Below are positions 1 through 11,695 of a DNA stretch of 64,000 nt, one piece after another; position 1 is the stretch's first letter, and the number at the start of each line of letters is the position of its first letter. Under the pieces are notes generated by a model, which saw only the letters and a program-made list of their open reading frames with translations, was not told where the DNA came from and did not search any database. The translations under genes were made by a program, and so were the position numbers. The stretch comes from Oscarella lobularis. Its lineage: Eukaryota > Porifera > Homoscleromorpha > Homosclerophorida > Oscarellidae. The stretch covers positions 310,001 to 374,000 of the forward strand of contig NC_089178.1 in the NCBI RefSeq assembly GCF_947507565.1. The letters run 5' to 3'.

Positions 1-54
1 GTAGAATCTTCTCTTTCCCTACCAATCCACAAAAGTTATTCTTGACCTTTACAG

Positions 55-1440
55 AATTGGTCTGTTGCAAGCGAGGCAGCTATTGGACACGGAAACTGGT
101 CTTACTTTTCAGCTGTCTGTTGGTTTTTTGGAAGAGACCTGTATGATACATACCACATTCCTATAGGTCTCATCAGGTTTGTATATGACTTGAGATTCCT
201 TTTGCTAATGAGTTAGTGTGAATGTAGTGACAATTGGGGCGGAACTCCAGTGCAATCTTGGTCGGGTCCAGATGCACTGGCCAAGTGCAATCAAACATTG
301 AGAGAAGCTACTGAAATTGTTGAAGTTCCCGGGGCTGAGATTTCACTGGGTAATTTGGTATTTCTTCTGATTTTTATTCATTATATATTTTCGTGAAGGG
401 AGAAATTCGAATCTTTGGAATGCTATGATTGTTCCGTTTTTGAACATGCGATTAATAGGAGCAATTTGGGTAGGAGGCTTTTCATTTTTAATTAATATAT
501 AATCACACTTTCTTTTGACGTTCAACATTTCAGTATCAAGGAGAAGCAAACGTGGGAATGGGACCTCAGCACGGAGAGACATACTACGCTGTAACTTAAT
601 CCTGGCGTTTTGTACGAGATAATTGACAGTCTTTTTAGTGTCAATTTTCTGCAATGATTCAAGATTGGCGAGAAAAATTCAATCTCGAGAACATGTATTT
701 TGGTTTTGTGCAGCTTGCTCCGTGGAAATCCGTGAGCCTAATGACTAACTGAGACAAGAAATCTGACAAATTTCTAGAGTGGAAGCACTCTCGTTGCTGA
801 GCTCAGAACTGGACAAGAGGCCGCACTCAAGCTTCCGATAGTCGGAATGGCTACCGCCGTGGTAGGTGCCAATTGCGAAGTTTTAAGAAGTCTTCATCCG
901 TTTTTCTACTAGGACCACGGGGATCTTACTTCTCCTTTTGGTAGCGTTCATCCTAGAGCCAAGCAACCAGTTGGCTTACGTCTCTCAGCCACTGCAAGAG
1001 CGCTTTTGTACAAGGAAAAACTGGTATAAATTATCTATGTATCTATCCACTCTAACCCAGTAATGGGAGGTTCTTAGGTTTACCAGGGTCCCATGATATC
1101 TAACGCTCATGCTAATGGCAATCAGGTTGTTGTCAATTTTGATCCGTCCACCCTGGGAAGTGGTCTGGAAATGAAACCGGCCGCGTGTCCCCAAGGACTT
1201 CCTCCTCAATATTGCATGGAATTTGAATTGCAGACGTCCGACCAGAAGTGGCACGCTGCTCAAGGAACCATTCAGGGCAATACCGTCGTCGTCTCAATGT
1301 CCGAAAACGTCACTTGTGTCGCTTCGGCGGCCGTGTCCGTGATCACGGTACGGTACGGGTATGCCGATTGGCCGCTGTGCACGATATTCAACAAAGAAGG
1401 CTATCCGGCCATACCTTTTTCGTACAGCATTCATGGTTGA
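55..1440 (+). CDS. SIAE: Sialate O-acetylesterase, copy 1 (5' part outside window)
   Basis: Removes O-acetyl groups from sialic acids; family members are secreted or lysosomal SGNH-type esterases. The window opens inside an intron. Coding resumes at 55 (after CAG) and continues through exons at about 55-176, 228-349, then pieces near 393-455, 535-597, 654-750, 780-862, 914-1011, and a last exon ending in TGA at 1438-1440. Exon positions and phases match the complete copy at 1640-3684 one for one, and the protein is very similar to it (shared text such as [15 protein letters not shown], YGYxDWPLCTI, the same C-terminus PFSYSIHG). The N-terminus with the GQSNM catalytic serine block is not in the window. 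Identification comes from the neighbouring full copy and the family; the exact middle exon boundaries are by eye. Confidence 0.88.
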
Positions 1441-1552
1441 AGAAAACGCTCACCTTTTCTTCAAACTCACGTTTTTTATTGATGGTATTTTTTTACGTAT
1501 TGAATTTGATGGCGTCGTCTACTCCATTGGGCCAGCAGAACGCAGCAACGAA

Positions 1553-1590
1553 GGTATACATATACATACATATATGTATGTATGTATGCT
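1553..1590. repeat. TA/TG-rich microsatellite
   Basis: Alternating tatacatatacata then tatgtatgtatg between the two SIAE genes. The two halves are complementary, so it could fold into a weak hairpin. The rest of 1441-1639 shows nothing recognisable. Confidence 0.7.
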
Positions 1591-1639
1591 GATTCGTCCT
1601 AATCAAAATCGTAGGAGTATCATTTATCACGCGGTACTC

Positions 1640-3684
1640 ATGGAGGGAAGCGTAGTGGGCGTTGCTCTCTGTTTCTCGTCTCTTTTTCTCTGCGCGTCTG
1701 CCTCCATTCGCTTCTCCAATGTCTTTGGTGACAACATGGTGCTCGCCACGTGCTCTCTGTTCCTACTGAGCTCTGTCAAGGCTTGCATTGTGCATTGCAG
1801 GTCTTGCAACGCGAGCCGCAGAAAGCGGTCGTTTGGGGATACAGCTCGCCTCACGACGAAGTCACAGTGACCTGCGGCAACTTTCGCGACTCTGTCATGG
1901 CAGACGATCAGGGAGAGTTCTCCATTGCGTTGCCTGCGACCCATCCCGGTGGCCCTTACACAATCATGGCTGAATCTAAGAACGGCGGAGACAAGGCAAT
2001 GTTAGAAAATGTTCTATTCGGCGACGTGTTTCTATGCGGAGGACAGAGCAACATGCAGGTGAGCTACCTAAAGTTGAGTGATCAAGATTTTTATTAGTCT
2101 CTCAATTTATAGTTCACAGTGGACTCTGCGTTCAATGCTAGCATGGAGATTGCAGCTGCAGATAAATATTCTGACATCCGCGTTATGACGGTTGGAGAAG
2201 GTACGCAGTCTGCGACACCTCTTTCTGAACTGAAAACCATAGAACAAGTCAGTACATGCATTTTAATTAATGAATAGCAGCGTCGCATATACGCTTTTTT
2301 TCTACAGAATTGGACCGTTGCCAATAGCACGTCTATTGGAGGTGGAAACTGGACGTACTTTTCAGCTGTCTGTTGGTTCTTTGGAAGAGACTTATATGAC
2401 ACTTACCACATTCCTATAGGACTCATCAGGTTTATTCTGCTCCGAAGTCGGGTGTTTTGTTGTGTAACCTCTACCTAGCAATAACTGGGGTGGAACTCCA
2501 GTGCAAGCGTGGTCGAGTCCAGATGCACTAGCCAAGTGCAATCAAACCGTTGAAGAAGATACTCTCGTTGACGTAGAAATTCCAGGAACTGAAGTTGCAG
2601 TCGGTGATCAGATTCTATTGTCGTTTTTCTGTTTATGACGTTGTGCGAAAGGAGCAAATTCCAACCTTTGGAATGCAATGATTGTTCCGTTTTTGAACAT
2701 GCGAATAATAGGAGCCATTTGGGTAAGGCTCATTTCCGTACTTGTTATTTCTGAGATTGTTTTGCACAGTATCAAGGAGAATCAAATGTTGGGGCAGGAC
2801 CCCAGAAAGGGGGAGCATACTATGCGGTACTTTTGAACCTTTGTCTAAATCGCAAAATTAATTAAGTCGCTTGCTGCCAGTGTCAATTTACTGCTATGAT
2901 TCAGGACTGGAGAAACAAATTCCATATCGAGAACATGTATTTTGGGTTTATGCAGCTTGCTCCATGGAGGGGCGTGAGTATCAGGAAATCAACTTAGAAG
3001 TTAATCTGATAAATCACTAGGGTGGAAATACTCAAATCGCTGAACTCAGGACTGGACAAGAGGCTTCACTCAAGCTTCCTATGGTTGGCATGGCCAGTGC
3101 TGTGGTGAGAAATCTTTAATAAGGCACTTGAAGCTTTCTCTGCAATTTGACACTAGGACTATGGAGACCTCACTTCACCTTTCGGCAACATTCATCCTAG
3201 ACCAAAGCAGCCAGTTTCCTTACGTCTTTCGGCCACTGCAAGAGCGCTTTTGTACGGAGAGAAGCTGGTATACTGTACTGAAAAATCAAGTAGTTAGACG
3301 ATTTTGAGCAACTCTTCTTAGGTGTATCAAGGCCCAATGATATCTAGCGCTCATGTGAATGGCAATCAAGTTGTTGTCAGTTTCGAGCCATCCACCTTAG
3401 GCAGTGGACTCGAGACAAAACCAGCTGCGTGTCCCCAAGGACTTCCTCCTCAATTCTGCATGGGATTCGAATTGCAGACGTCCGATCAGATGTGGCATCC
3501 TGCTCAGGGAACCGTTCAAGGCAATACCGTCGTCGTCTCAATGTCGACGGCAAACGCTCCTTTTGAAAGTTCGACGGCGTCCGTAATTGGAGTTCGGTAC
3601 GGGTACGATGATTGGCCGCTGTGCACGATATACAACAAAGAAGGCTATCCTGCCATACCATTTTCGTACAGCATTCACGGCTGA
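1640..3684 (+). CDS. SIAE: Sialate O-acetylesterase, copy 2 (complete)
   Basis: Complete gene, about 505 residues, close to the usual length (about 520). Start ATG 1640 opens a hydrophobic signal peptide (VGVALCFSSLFLCASA). Exons read 1640-1738, 1801-2058, 2113-2247, 2308-2429, 2479-2603, 2652-2722, 2770-2826, 2881-2973, 3021-3104, 3157-3267, 3322-3684; all joins keep frame. The esterase block FLCGGQSNMQ (catalytic Ser in GQSNM) sits around residues 110-120, followed by [15 protein letters not shown], typical of SIAE. Introns are 45-65 bp. Predicted secreted or lysosomal enzyme releasing 9-O-acetyl groups from sialic acid. Head-to-tail duplicate of the copy ending at 1440; the two genes are separated by only 199 bp. 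Confidence 0.95.
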
Positions 3685-3810
3685 ATGAAACATTGTCTTT
3701 TCTTCACTTTTACGTTTTGTGTTTTTTTCCAGGTTTTTTCTCGTAAATTGGATGTCACGTGTTGAAAGAGTCTTGGGCGGGGCGTTGGTTGCGTCCCGTA
3801 TCGAGACACG

Positions 3811-5756
3811 ATGGTTTCGTGGCTCTTCCGCCAAGTAAGTCGCAACTCGGAGCCGCTTGTGCGACAAATGAATTCTGTGCAGCTAGGAGGTCCTTTTACG
3901 CACGAGCCCGATCAACTTTACAACAAAGAGAAGGACGAATTTCACGAATCGCTCAGCAGCGGAGCTAGAAGGCTCATAGAGAAGGCTTTCGAAGACATAG
4001 TAATGTCTACGTGCAGCAAATCGAAGCTATTACAGTACAGTTGCTAAATGCGGTTATGTAGGATGTGTCAAAAATGGTAGACTACCACACCCACATTATT
4101 GGACTCAGGGAACAAGGATGTCGATTAGATGAACGCGTAATTTTAATTTTGTATCATTTAGCATTAATCAGCAATGTAATGTTCTTTTCCTAGATGCTAA
4201 GCTTTTGTCGTGGTGGTTACCAGTACATTAAAGGTCGCATTTTTATGGCTGCCTCCGGGTTGGAATCCGTTGCTGATAAGTAAATTTTTGGAGATGTATC
4301 AATTGTTCGAATTAATCATTTTCTAGCCCTGATCAAAAATATGTTCGGCGCCTTTCATCTTTAATTGAGAACTCAGCTCCAGGTAAAATAACTCCTCAGG
4401 TAAGTGACGTGCTCATATATACTCAATGACCATGAATAAATAAATAAATAAATGACAGGGTGTTCATGGGAAATATTGCATACTTGCATTAAGTAAAGTC
4501 TTTAGTAAGGAGGGTGTCTGCCAGGATGACGAGACAAGCGTTGTAATTATAAGCAGCGTACAATGTGTTTATCATATACGTTACGTGACTGTTTAGTACA
4601 TACCGAATGACTACATTCATTATCTGGCACAGCAGCACCCACGAAAGTTTATTGCAACATGCTCTGTGCATCCAAAGAATCCAGAAGCTCTGGAAGAATT
4701 AGATAGGTGTCACAAGAATGGGGCTCGGCTTATAAAGTGGCTGGTAATAGACAACTTAGAGAAATGATTCGGTATTAGTATTAACTTGACGTTGCGAAGC
4801 CCAATGTAATGAACATTGACCCTGCCTCCGATGACGAAGATTACAGGAGATTTTACGAAAAAGTTCGTGAACTTGACATGGTGCGGGATTAAATAATTTA
4901 TAACGTTAGACGAGCGTGACGTTTCTTCTTTTAGTTTCTTCTGATTCATACTGGAGGCGAGCACTCCATATCATCGCGTTTTCACGACGACAGTCTAGGA
5001 AATCCTTTGAAATTGAAAGGGTAGGAGAAACCCGTTTGTCGTTTTATTGTCGTTGAACGTTTATTAGACCGTTGGATTGTGGAGTGAAAGTCATTGCTGC
5101 TCATTGCGGTTCCGAAGTAAAATTATTAACAAACCAATAAAATGAAGTGTAATTTTACATTCATCTCAGGGCTACTCCAAAAATGAAGAGGGTCAACTGG
5201 AGGATAACTTCCAATTGTTCATTAAAATGATGAAGGAACAAAAGTACGCCTATAATTTTAATCAATTAAAATACATCTTCAAATATAGATACGAGTCGTT
5301 GTTGTTTGGAGACCTATCAGCAATGACGAGTTTTCGTCGAGTGAAATATCTTAAAGAGGTGCTACAGAAAGAGGTAAAGGAACAAATATTCGTGCACGAT
5401 TTAATTAATTAATTAATCGTGGGCTTGCACCAATCAGTGGCTACACGATCGCCTTGTGAATGGTTCGGATTATCCTGTATGCGCCATCAATGTCATCGTT
5501 CACACGAGACGTTTTGTATCGTAAGAAATAATGAAGGAATTTTATTTCTAATAGAAAATGTATTTTTTGTAGTCTTGGTCTCATTAGCGAAGAGGAGAGA
5601 CACCAACTCAACGAAATCTACTATTTCAATCCTCTTCTTTTCGATTTTGTCTGCAAGAGAACAATTCGCTTCGACGGCAAAAAATTACCGCCGGAGATTT
5701 TCATGGAGCGTCCCAGCCTCAAAGTCATTGTCAAATTCGAGACGCTAATTAACTAA
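3811..5756 (+). CDS. Amidohydrolase-fold metal-dependent hydrolase, bacterial type
   Basis: Spliced gene, exon 1 at 3811-3999, exon 2 at 4062-4136, with further short exons to TAA 5754-5756. Visible amidohydrolase marks: metal-binding MVDYHTHIIGL just after the first intron, CSVHPKNPEALEEL, GARLIKWL, LLIHTGGEHS, a VIAAHCGS histidine block, and RLVNGSDYPV with the catalytic aspartate of the family, then NPLLFDFVCKRT near the end. This is the TIM-barrel amidohydrolase superfamily; the order of motifs resembles uncharacterised bacterial amidohydrolases more than any animal enzyme I know (inference). Substrate unknown. N-terminal 60 residues are weakly conserved and the start at 3811 is the first in-frame ATG. 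Introns show it resides in the animal genome, not in a contaminating bacterium. Confidence 0.8.
4433..4456. repeat. (AATA)n microsatellite in intron
   Basis: aataaataaataaataaat run inside an intron of the amidohydrolase gene. A second run of the same type lies at about 9183-9198 in an RFT1 intron. Confidence 0.8.
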
Positions 5757-5790
5757 GGGGATTCTAGAATATATCCCGTATGTTTCACGC

Positions 5791-6922
5791 ATGAACTGTT
5801 CTTCGCCGAATTCGTCGCGAAATGCGTCGACGTGCGACGAAGCCGACGATTCGTGCGACTTGACCGACACGTTCGGAGTGGCCATGCAGGCCGTCCTGGC
5901 CGTTGTCGCCTTTAGCACGCTCATTTGTGAGACAGACGCCCATTCGAACGTTCCCTGGCGATCGTTTCTCTTCTTTTTTTGCAGTCAAGCGCATGTGTGA
6001 ACCGAAACTTCGGCGAAGATACTGGAGAATATGGTTAGAAGGTTCGCCGAATGAAATCTATCGATAATCGGGGTTTCTTTTGTCTTGGAAAAAAGGGCTG
6101 CCGATTCGGCGAAGCAGGCGTTTGGGGCTTTGGTTCTTCACTTTGCCAATATAGGCTTTTCTAAGTTCAATCCGCACAATCAGTGCACTTGGTGAGAGGG
6201 GCGGGGCAACTTACTTTTTCATTGATTTCTTTTGATCCGTTGTTTTGAAGGTACTTCATTAATTTTATATTGGATTCGACTTTGGGACTTCTGATTATTT
6301 TTGTCTTTTTAAAATTGGCCGAATGTGTCGTGAAATGTGGAAAATGGAAAGCGTTGAAATCGGGCGAATATGGTACAGGGAGCGAAAGAGAAAAGTGCTA
6401 CCTTTTCCTATATAAAATGTTTGCAGGATCGCCTTTTCATTTTTCGTGGTGGTGCGGTCAATGCATTGTCTATCTCATTGTCATGGCATCAGAAAAGATG
6501 CTCATTATCTGTTTCATGTTAATCCCATTCTGGGACAAGGTAATCAAGAGAAAGTATCCCTCCAGATGAAAAATTACAAAGACTGTTTCTTAGGTTGCTG
6601 ATTTTGTCTTACCCATCAAAGACAGAAAAGCTAAAGACGCCGTAGTAATGCTTATCGTTCCCTTTATAGTCAATGTAAGACCACGCTCGCAGCACAACAA
6701 TCTCACGCGATTTAATTCCTGTATTCGCAGATTATCATGTTCTGGGTGGTCGACAGTATAATCATGCGAAAGAACCACAAGAATCGAAAGCCATTCAAAG
6801 AGCGCGTCATCTACTATAAGAATACAATCGACATGTCCGATTCGGATGAAGTCTCGTTCGACGAACTTCTACAAGATCCCGCGGTGGAAGAAACGTTTGA
6901 TATCAGACAAAATAAAAATTGA
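5791..6922 (+). CDS. STIMATE: STIMATE / TMEM110-like ER membrane protein
   Basis: ER multi-pass protein that, in vertebrates, supports STIM-Orai store-operated calcium entry at ER-plasma membrane contacts. Start ATG 5791. After an N-terminal extracytosolic stretch with NxS/T sites come hydrophobic segments (MQAVLAVVAFSTLI, then INFILDSTLGLLIIFVFLKL, IVYLIVMASEKMLIICFML, VVMLIVPFIVNIIMFWVV). Family signatures are clear: RRRYWRIW, SAKQAFGALVLHFANI, FWVVDSIIMRK. The joint between RIW and AADSAKQA uses a GT donor inside the Trp codon and an acceptor before GGCTGCC, which restores the family alignment. The C-terminus is acidic (SDSDEVSFDELL) and ends at TGA 6920-6922. Five to seven small exons; internal boundaries are by eye. 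Confidence 0.92.
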
Positions 6923-6952
6923 CTATAACTGTATTAATTAATACTAATGCAT

Positions 6953-7587
6953 TTATTTGTTAAGACTTTTAGGAGGAATCAATGCTGCAGCCGCTTGACG
7001 ACCTTCGTCCATCAGGAAATTGAATGTGGCGCACGCGTTTGGCTAAAAGTGACGTCACGATACGGGAAACGGATTTTCTTCTCCCCCATTCAACGCGTAC
7101 CGTGTCTTGAATTTCTAAGCCTAGGCCCTTTGTTCGAGCGTACTTCCGAAGTGCTTCGTCCATTTGCGTGATTTTGTCGCCGACTCCCAATACTAGGACT
7201 TCTGGAGGTGATAGGAAATACAATCTAGCTTCTTCGAATGATATTCTTTCGTTGTACCGATAGGGGGCCAAAATAAATGAAAAAGAGCCAGCGTTTCAGG
7301 GTTGATTTGACTGGGGTCGGTTATCTAGGGTTCGGTGAGTTCTCATTGGTTGCTTTGGTCACGCGGTGTCTTGCCTTCCAGTGAATAATCGCGTTTTTGA
7401 AAAGCGCAACCGATCCGACGACCCGGATGCCATTGATAGTGAATCCTTTGGTGCTGTAGCTGCTTATGTGCGTTATCTTGTTCTTTCCGTCCGGTCCTAG
7501 GACATCGAGTGTCGTAGCCGTCGGTGCAGCAGTGCGAGAATGAAATCGAGCTGCGTTTCGCAGAGAAAATCGCAAAAAGCTCCCCAT
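6953..7587 (-). CDS. NDUFAF3: Complex I assembly factor NDUFAF3 (Mth938 domain)
   Basis: Mitochondrial assembly factor for early complex I modules. ATG at 7587-7585. The N-terminus is basic with serine and arginine (GSFLRFSLRNAARFHSRTAA), a likely mitochondrial presequence. Then ISSYSTKGFTINGIRVVGSVALF, the Mth938/NDUFAF3 core, EVLVLGVGD, and LGLEIQDT. A clear intron follows: donor after QDT, acceptor TTTTAG near 7047, then PNACATFNFLMDEGRQAAAA and a stop at 6953-6955. That junction gives the textbook QDTPNACATFNFL string. The middle junction between the HWKARHR and LSPPEVLV segments is not resolved: candidate introns there are only 26-40 nt, so a very short intron or a base error is possible. 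Confidence 0.88.
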
Positions 7588-7625
7588 GTGCTTTCGTTAT
7601 AGCGCGCGTTAGAAGTCGAACAAAA
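7588..7625. promoter_or_regulatory. Putative bidirectional promoter NDUFAF3/RFT1
   Basis: Only 38 bp separate the two divergent start codons, so both 5' UTRs must overlap or lie inside the neighbouring gene. No TATA box seen. Confidence 0.5.
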
Positions 7626-9900
7626 ATGACTTCAAAACGAGGTCCTTCCCAAGAGAATGCACTCCGAGTTGCAGCAACGGGTGCTTCTTATAACGCCGCA
7701 CTTCACGTCAGTGAGATAGAGGCGACTCGACAATGAATACACATTTCTTTTTTAGTTTTCTCTACGTATTATCACCTTTGCGCTCAACGCCATCGCCATT
7801 CGTTGGCTCAATCAGGAGATAATTGGCGTAGCAAACGTTAGGTTCGACGATCGATGCAAAATGACGTCAAAAAATGATTAAAAATCGTCTAGACTTGCCC
7901 TTTTGTACACGACTGTCGGTTTCATAAGCAAAGAACCGTTTAGAAAGGCGCTAATAGGTCAAGCTGAAAACCGATCGTGGAGGCAAACCATCAATTTAAC
8001 ATGGGGATCGTACGTTTTTTGAAAATTGAGAGTTTGAGACTCCCTTTTGACGTCATTGTTCAGGTTTCCCTTTTCGATTTGTTTGGCCTTTTTCTTTGGT
8101 TTTCTTTGGATTAAGGCATTTACGGAGCCCGACGTGGACTACTATAGGGTCTCTGTTTGTCTCTACGCTTTCAGTGCCGTACTGGAAACAATGGCCGAGC
8201 CACTTTTTATCATCTCACAAAGTTTTCTTTTCGTTCGAACGAGAGTATGATAAAGGAAAAGATTATATTGATATCACTAGTGTCGATGTTTTCCTAGGTG
8301 ATCATTGAAGGCATTGGGTTTATTATTCAATGCATTGTGACGGCTCTTCTTGCCATTGTCTGTCCTAGTTGGGGAGTTCTAGCCTATTCTTTTGGAATAG
8401 TGGGTTCTCATGATAAGGAGTCTCAATCTTTAGCTGGCTCCTGTTCTTGTTTTTAGGTTATCTATTCTAGTATCTACGTATTCCTTTATTTTTTCTACTT
8501 TGGGAAGATTTTATTATCTGACGAATTCCAGAAGAAACATTCCAACGTCGATGTCACAAAACGCAGGCAATTGTGGCCTCATTTTATTGATTCTAAGGTA
8601 GGTGAACCGTATCATAAAGCGATCAGCAGCAAAACGCTAGATTCTCGTAGCCTCTCATTGACCGCAAGTCTTTTCAACTAGTAAGGAGCTTTGTAACGCA
8701 GTCGTTGCTAAAGCAGATACTGACCGAAGGAGAAAGATACGTTATGACTCTCTTTGGCTTGCTAACATTTGCTGAACAAGGCAAGGTTTTTCGTCATGAA
8801 TTAAATAGTATTTGATGCATTTTTTCTTAATTATAAAGGCGTTTATGACGTCGTGAACAATCTTGGATCAATGATTGCTCGCTTTCTCTTTCGTCCTATG
8901 GAGGAGAGCTTCTACATTTTTTTCTCAAATCTTCTAGACCGCAGCTGTTCTGCAGACAAGCAAGACAAGGTGGTCATATACTACGCACACAATAGGCTGG
9001 CTAATTTAGCGGGTAGGGAAAGATTGAATTGGCTGCTCGCACCTTGAAAAATCTTCTCACGTTTGCAACTCTTGTCGGAATGACTGCAGTCGTTTTTGGC
9101 TACTCGTACTCCTATCTAGCGTTGGATTTATACGGCGGCAAGACACTGTCAACAGACCCAGGTACGCTGACAGTGGTAGATTAAATAAATAAATAAATGA
9201 TTGGAACACAGGTCCCACTCTTCTGCGTTGGTACGCTTTCTATGTGCTTGTGATTGCTGTCAATGGCTTGACGGAATGCTTTTATTTTGCTGCGATGAGT
9301 CAAGAGAAAGTCAACCAGTAAGTAAATTCGATTTAGTTATTTTCTTTATATTTTGTGATGCTACTATAGATACAATAAGTACATGTTCATATTTTCGGCT
9401 CTCTTTCTTGTATCTGCCGTCATGCTTATTCGAGAATTTGGACCTGTGGGATTCATTTTGGCCAACTGTTTAAACATGCTTCTCCGCATTATCAACAGGT
9501 GAGCCTAAATGATGTCTAATACCCACGTCACCGCGCTTTCTGCGTCATGTTAGTATCATATTCATACGGAGCTACTTTCGAGAATCCCAGTGTAAACCTT
9601 TGTGGGGTCTTAAACTTTCTAATGAATTTCTACTCGGATTGACAATATCAGGGATCGTTGCAGCACTATCTCAGGTAAGGACAAACTAATCACTATATGT
9701 ACCATCTTCCCTCTTTTCTTTCCTAGGAATGGTTCTGCTGTGATAAAGGAATTTTTCTTCTTTTCTTCCACGTTGCCGTCGGCGGTCTCTTATGCGTCAT
9801 TCTTCTCGTCATAATTGTCATGAAGGAAAAAGAACTCAAAGTCTTTATCACTACCCATTTCTTCAAAAAACAGAAGGGCAACGAACCGAAAACGGACTAA
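7626..9900 (+). CDS. RFT1: RFT1 family, dolichol-linked oligosaccharide flippase-related protein
   Basis: ER multi-pass membrane protein needed for delivery of Man5GlcNAc2-PP-dolichol to the lumen in N-glycosylation (its direct flippase role is debated in the literature). Start ATG 7626, stop TAA 9898-9900. Recognised by the family order: [56 protein letters not shown]-type segment near 8370 (VLAYSFGIV), [19 protein letters not shown] and [20 protein letters not shown], then [13 protein letters not shown]. About ten or more hydrophobic segments are spread across some ten exons; introns are 45-80 bp. The last residues are basic ([11 protein letters not shown]), a plausible cytosolic ER-retention tail. 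Confidence 0.94.
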
Positions 9901-9922
9901 AACGAATCATGCACTGTGCACG

Positions 9923-11456
9923 TCACGACAACAGCGTCTTCTTTATTTTTACTCCTGTCGCCCATTCAAAATGATCGCATCGCGCCTCCCGATCTGCAAC
10001 AGCTCCCTGCGGCCGAGCGCAGCAATAGAATTGCCTGTGAAGATTGGGTCCCACCTTCTTCACCGTTCGAATAACGCACGGCTCCTTGTGTCCTTTGCAG
10101 AGAGGCGCCGGTTTCGGTCCTTTCATCAATTTTTGCCACTCCAAAGCCTGAGTAGTGGATTTCGACGAGGGAACGGCCTCTGGCTCTGCCTTCAAAATCG
10201 GCTGTTTCTTCTTCTTCGGTTCACGTACGAATCCTAAAAGGTTAGATTGTCTGGGTTTCTTTGTCGCTGTCCCCTGCCCTTGTTTCTCTTCATCCCTTCT
10301 TTTGTTTGGGTTTGTATATGTTAAATATTTCAGAAGTTTGACCTGTTTTCCGGCGAATTCCGGAAGGTGTTGAGTGCACAGCGAAGGGGGCTTCGGAGCG
10401 GGAAGAAATTTCCCTTCGACGTCAACGTAAACTGGACAATGATCCGATCCTTCTATTTCCGTCAATAAATCGCTTCCTTTCACGTGAGAAGCGAAGAATT
10501 TTGGCGACGAAAGAACGTAGTCCAACCGTCGGCCGTAGTTCGTTTTCCGGGCTCCAGTTATCGTCGCCCAGCACGTGAAACCGTCATGACGATTCGGATG
10601 AAATTGGCGAAAACAATCGACGAGAAAACCACGCTCTTCATCATCATCCGGTTGCAATCGAATAAGACTCTTCATCCATTCGTTACTAGGAGAATTCTCA
10701 AAAGTGGCCTAAAGGGAGAGAAGCAATTAATTAATTAATTAATTAATTATTTCCTCTTGTTCCTCACCATTTCAGGCTCGCAGCAATCGATTGGCTGGTG
10801 AACCGCGTTCATGTCACCGAGAAGAAGAACCTCTTTACCCGACTCAATCAAACTGCGACATCGTTCAGCAAGGACGCGTTGAAACATTATCTTATATTCC
10901 ATCCGAGCCTGTTCCTCTCTGCACGCCCTCGGACAATACACGTTTACAATGACGACGCTCTTTCCCGATTCCAATTGATGTTCCGTTAGTACGGCGCGCC
11001 CTTCGTTGTCAAGGGATACCGCTTCCGATGGAGTTAGTGAAATATTGTCATGGCAACCTATGGTTTCGGATGACGTCATTTTACCGGAAAGTCCTTCTTC
11101 TGCAGCTATTGGAGTGAAATCATTTTTGCAATATGTTGCAACGCCTGGTAAAAAAGCGCTTGATTCTGATTAGACGAATTTTTGGACGGATCTTACCTGA
11201 ATAGCCCTGTTTCACTTTGGAGAAACTATAGTAGGCTGAGTATCCGTCCACGATGGCCAAACTCTCGTCGAGTTGATCTCCTTTTCGGGAGAAATTTAGA
11301 GGAATTTTTCAACCGATCGTTTCGTTTCGACTTACGTGTCACTTTTGTCTCTTGAAAGCACAAGATATCTGCATTCAGGGACGCTAAAAGATTTCTGATC
11401 GACGTCTCTTTGGCATTTGCTCGTATTCCGTTGATATTCCAGCTCAGTACTCTCAT
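9923..11456 (-). CDS. APEX2: AP endonuclease 2
   Basis: Exonuclease III-family AP endonuclease/3' phosphodiesterase working with PCNA in base excision repair and ATR signalling. Start ATG 11456-11454 gives MRVLSWNINGIRAN, the canonical N-terminus; an in-frame ATG at 11675 would add 73 residues but lacks family support. Catalytic blocks visible: LCFQETKVT, VLLLGDMNAVHQPID, LDYVLSS and GSDHCPVYVDVEG. A PCNA-binding-like QSNLLGFV follows at about 10240, and the C-terminus carries a Zf-GRF domain (PLCKGHKEPCVIRTVKK ... FYCCARPQG ... CDHFEW), as in vertebrate APEX2. The stop is at 9923-9925, 22 bp past the RFT1 stop (convergent pair). Confidence 0.95.
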
Positions 11457-11695
11457 TCCAATCGAAACGGTCCCGGATAAAAGAAAAAGCTTTGCGCGTG
11501 CGCTAGGCTTTGATGTAAAGCCCGTAAATGTCGAAATATTCGACGATTTGATCTCTTCGACAGCACGAATCGCTTTAAAAAAGGACATCAAAACTACATA
11601 GATCAGTATTCCGACACAAAACGAAGTCGATTCTCCAGAAAGGCTTTTACGTTTCTGCGCATGCGTTAGCTTCAAATTATCGTGAGAACACCGAA
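11457..11695. promoter_or_regulatory. Divergent promoter region APEX2/TMPO-like
   Basis: 239 bp between divergent start codons. It also contains an in-frame 5' extension of APEX2 (to 11675) that could be translated but is not family-like. No clear core promoter motif seen. Confidence 0.4.

Noticed and set aside
1-54. Possible coding before the first SIAE exon
   Set aside because: Ends with a polypyrimidine tract and TTTACAG acceptor; reads as intron.
3377-3661. 94-codon minus-strand open frame
   Set aside because: Antisense to the final SIAE exon.
11457-11675. N-terminal extension of APEX2 with a hydrophobic stretch
   Set aside because: Family alignment starts at MRVLSWNINGIRAN (11456); upstream residues look like translated leader.
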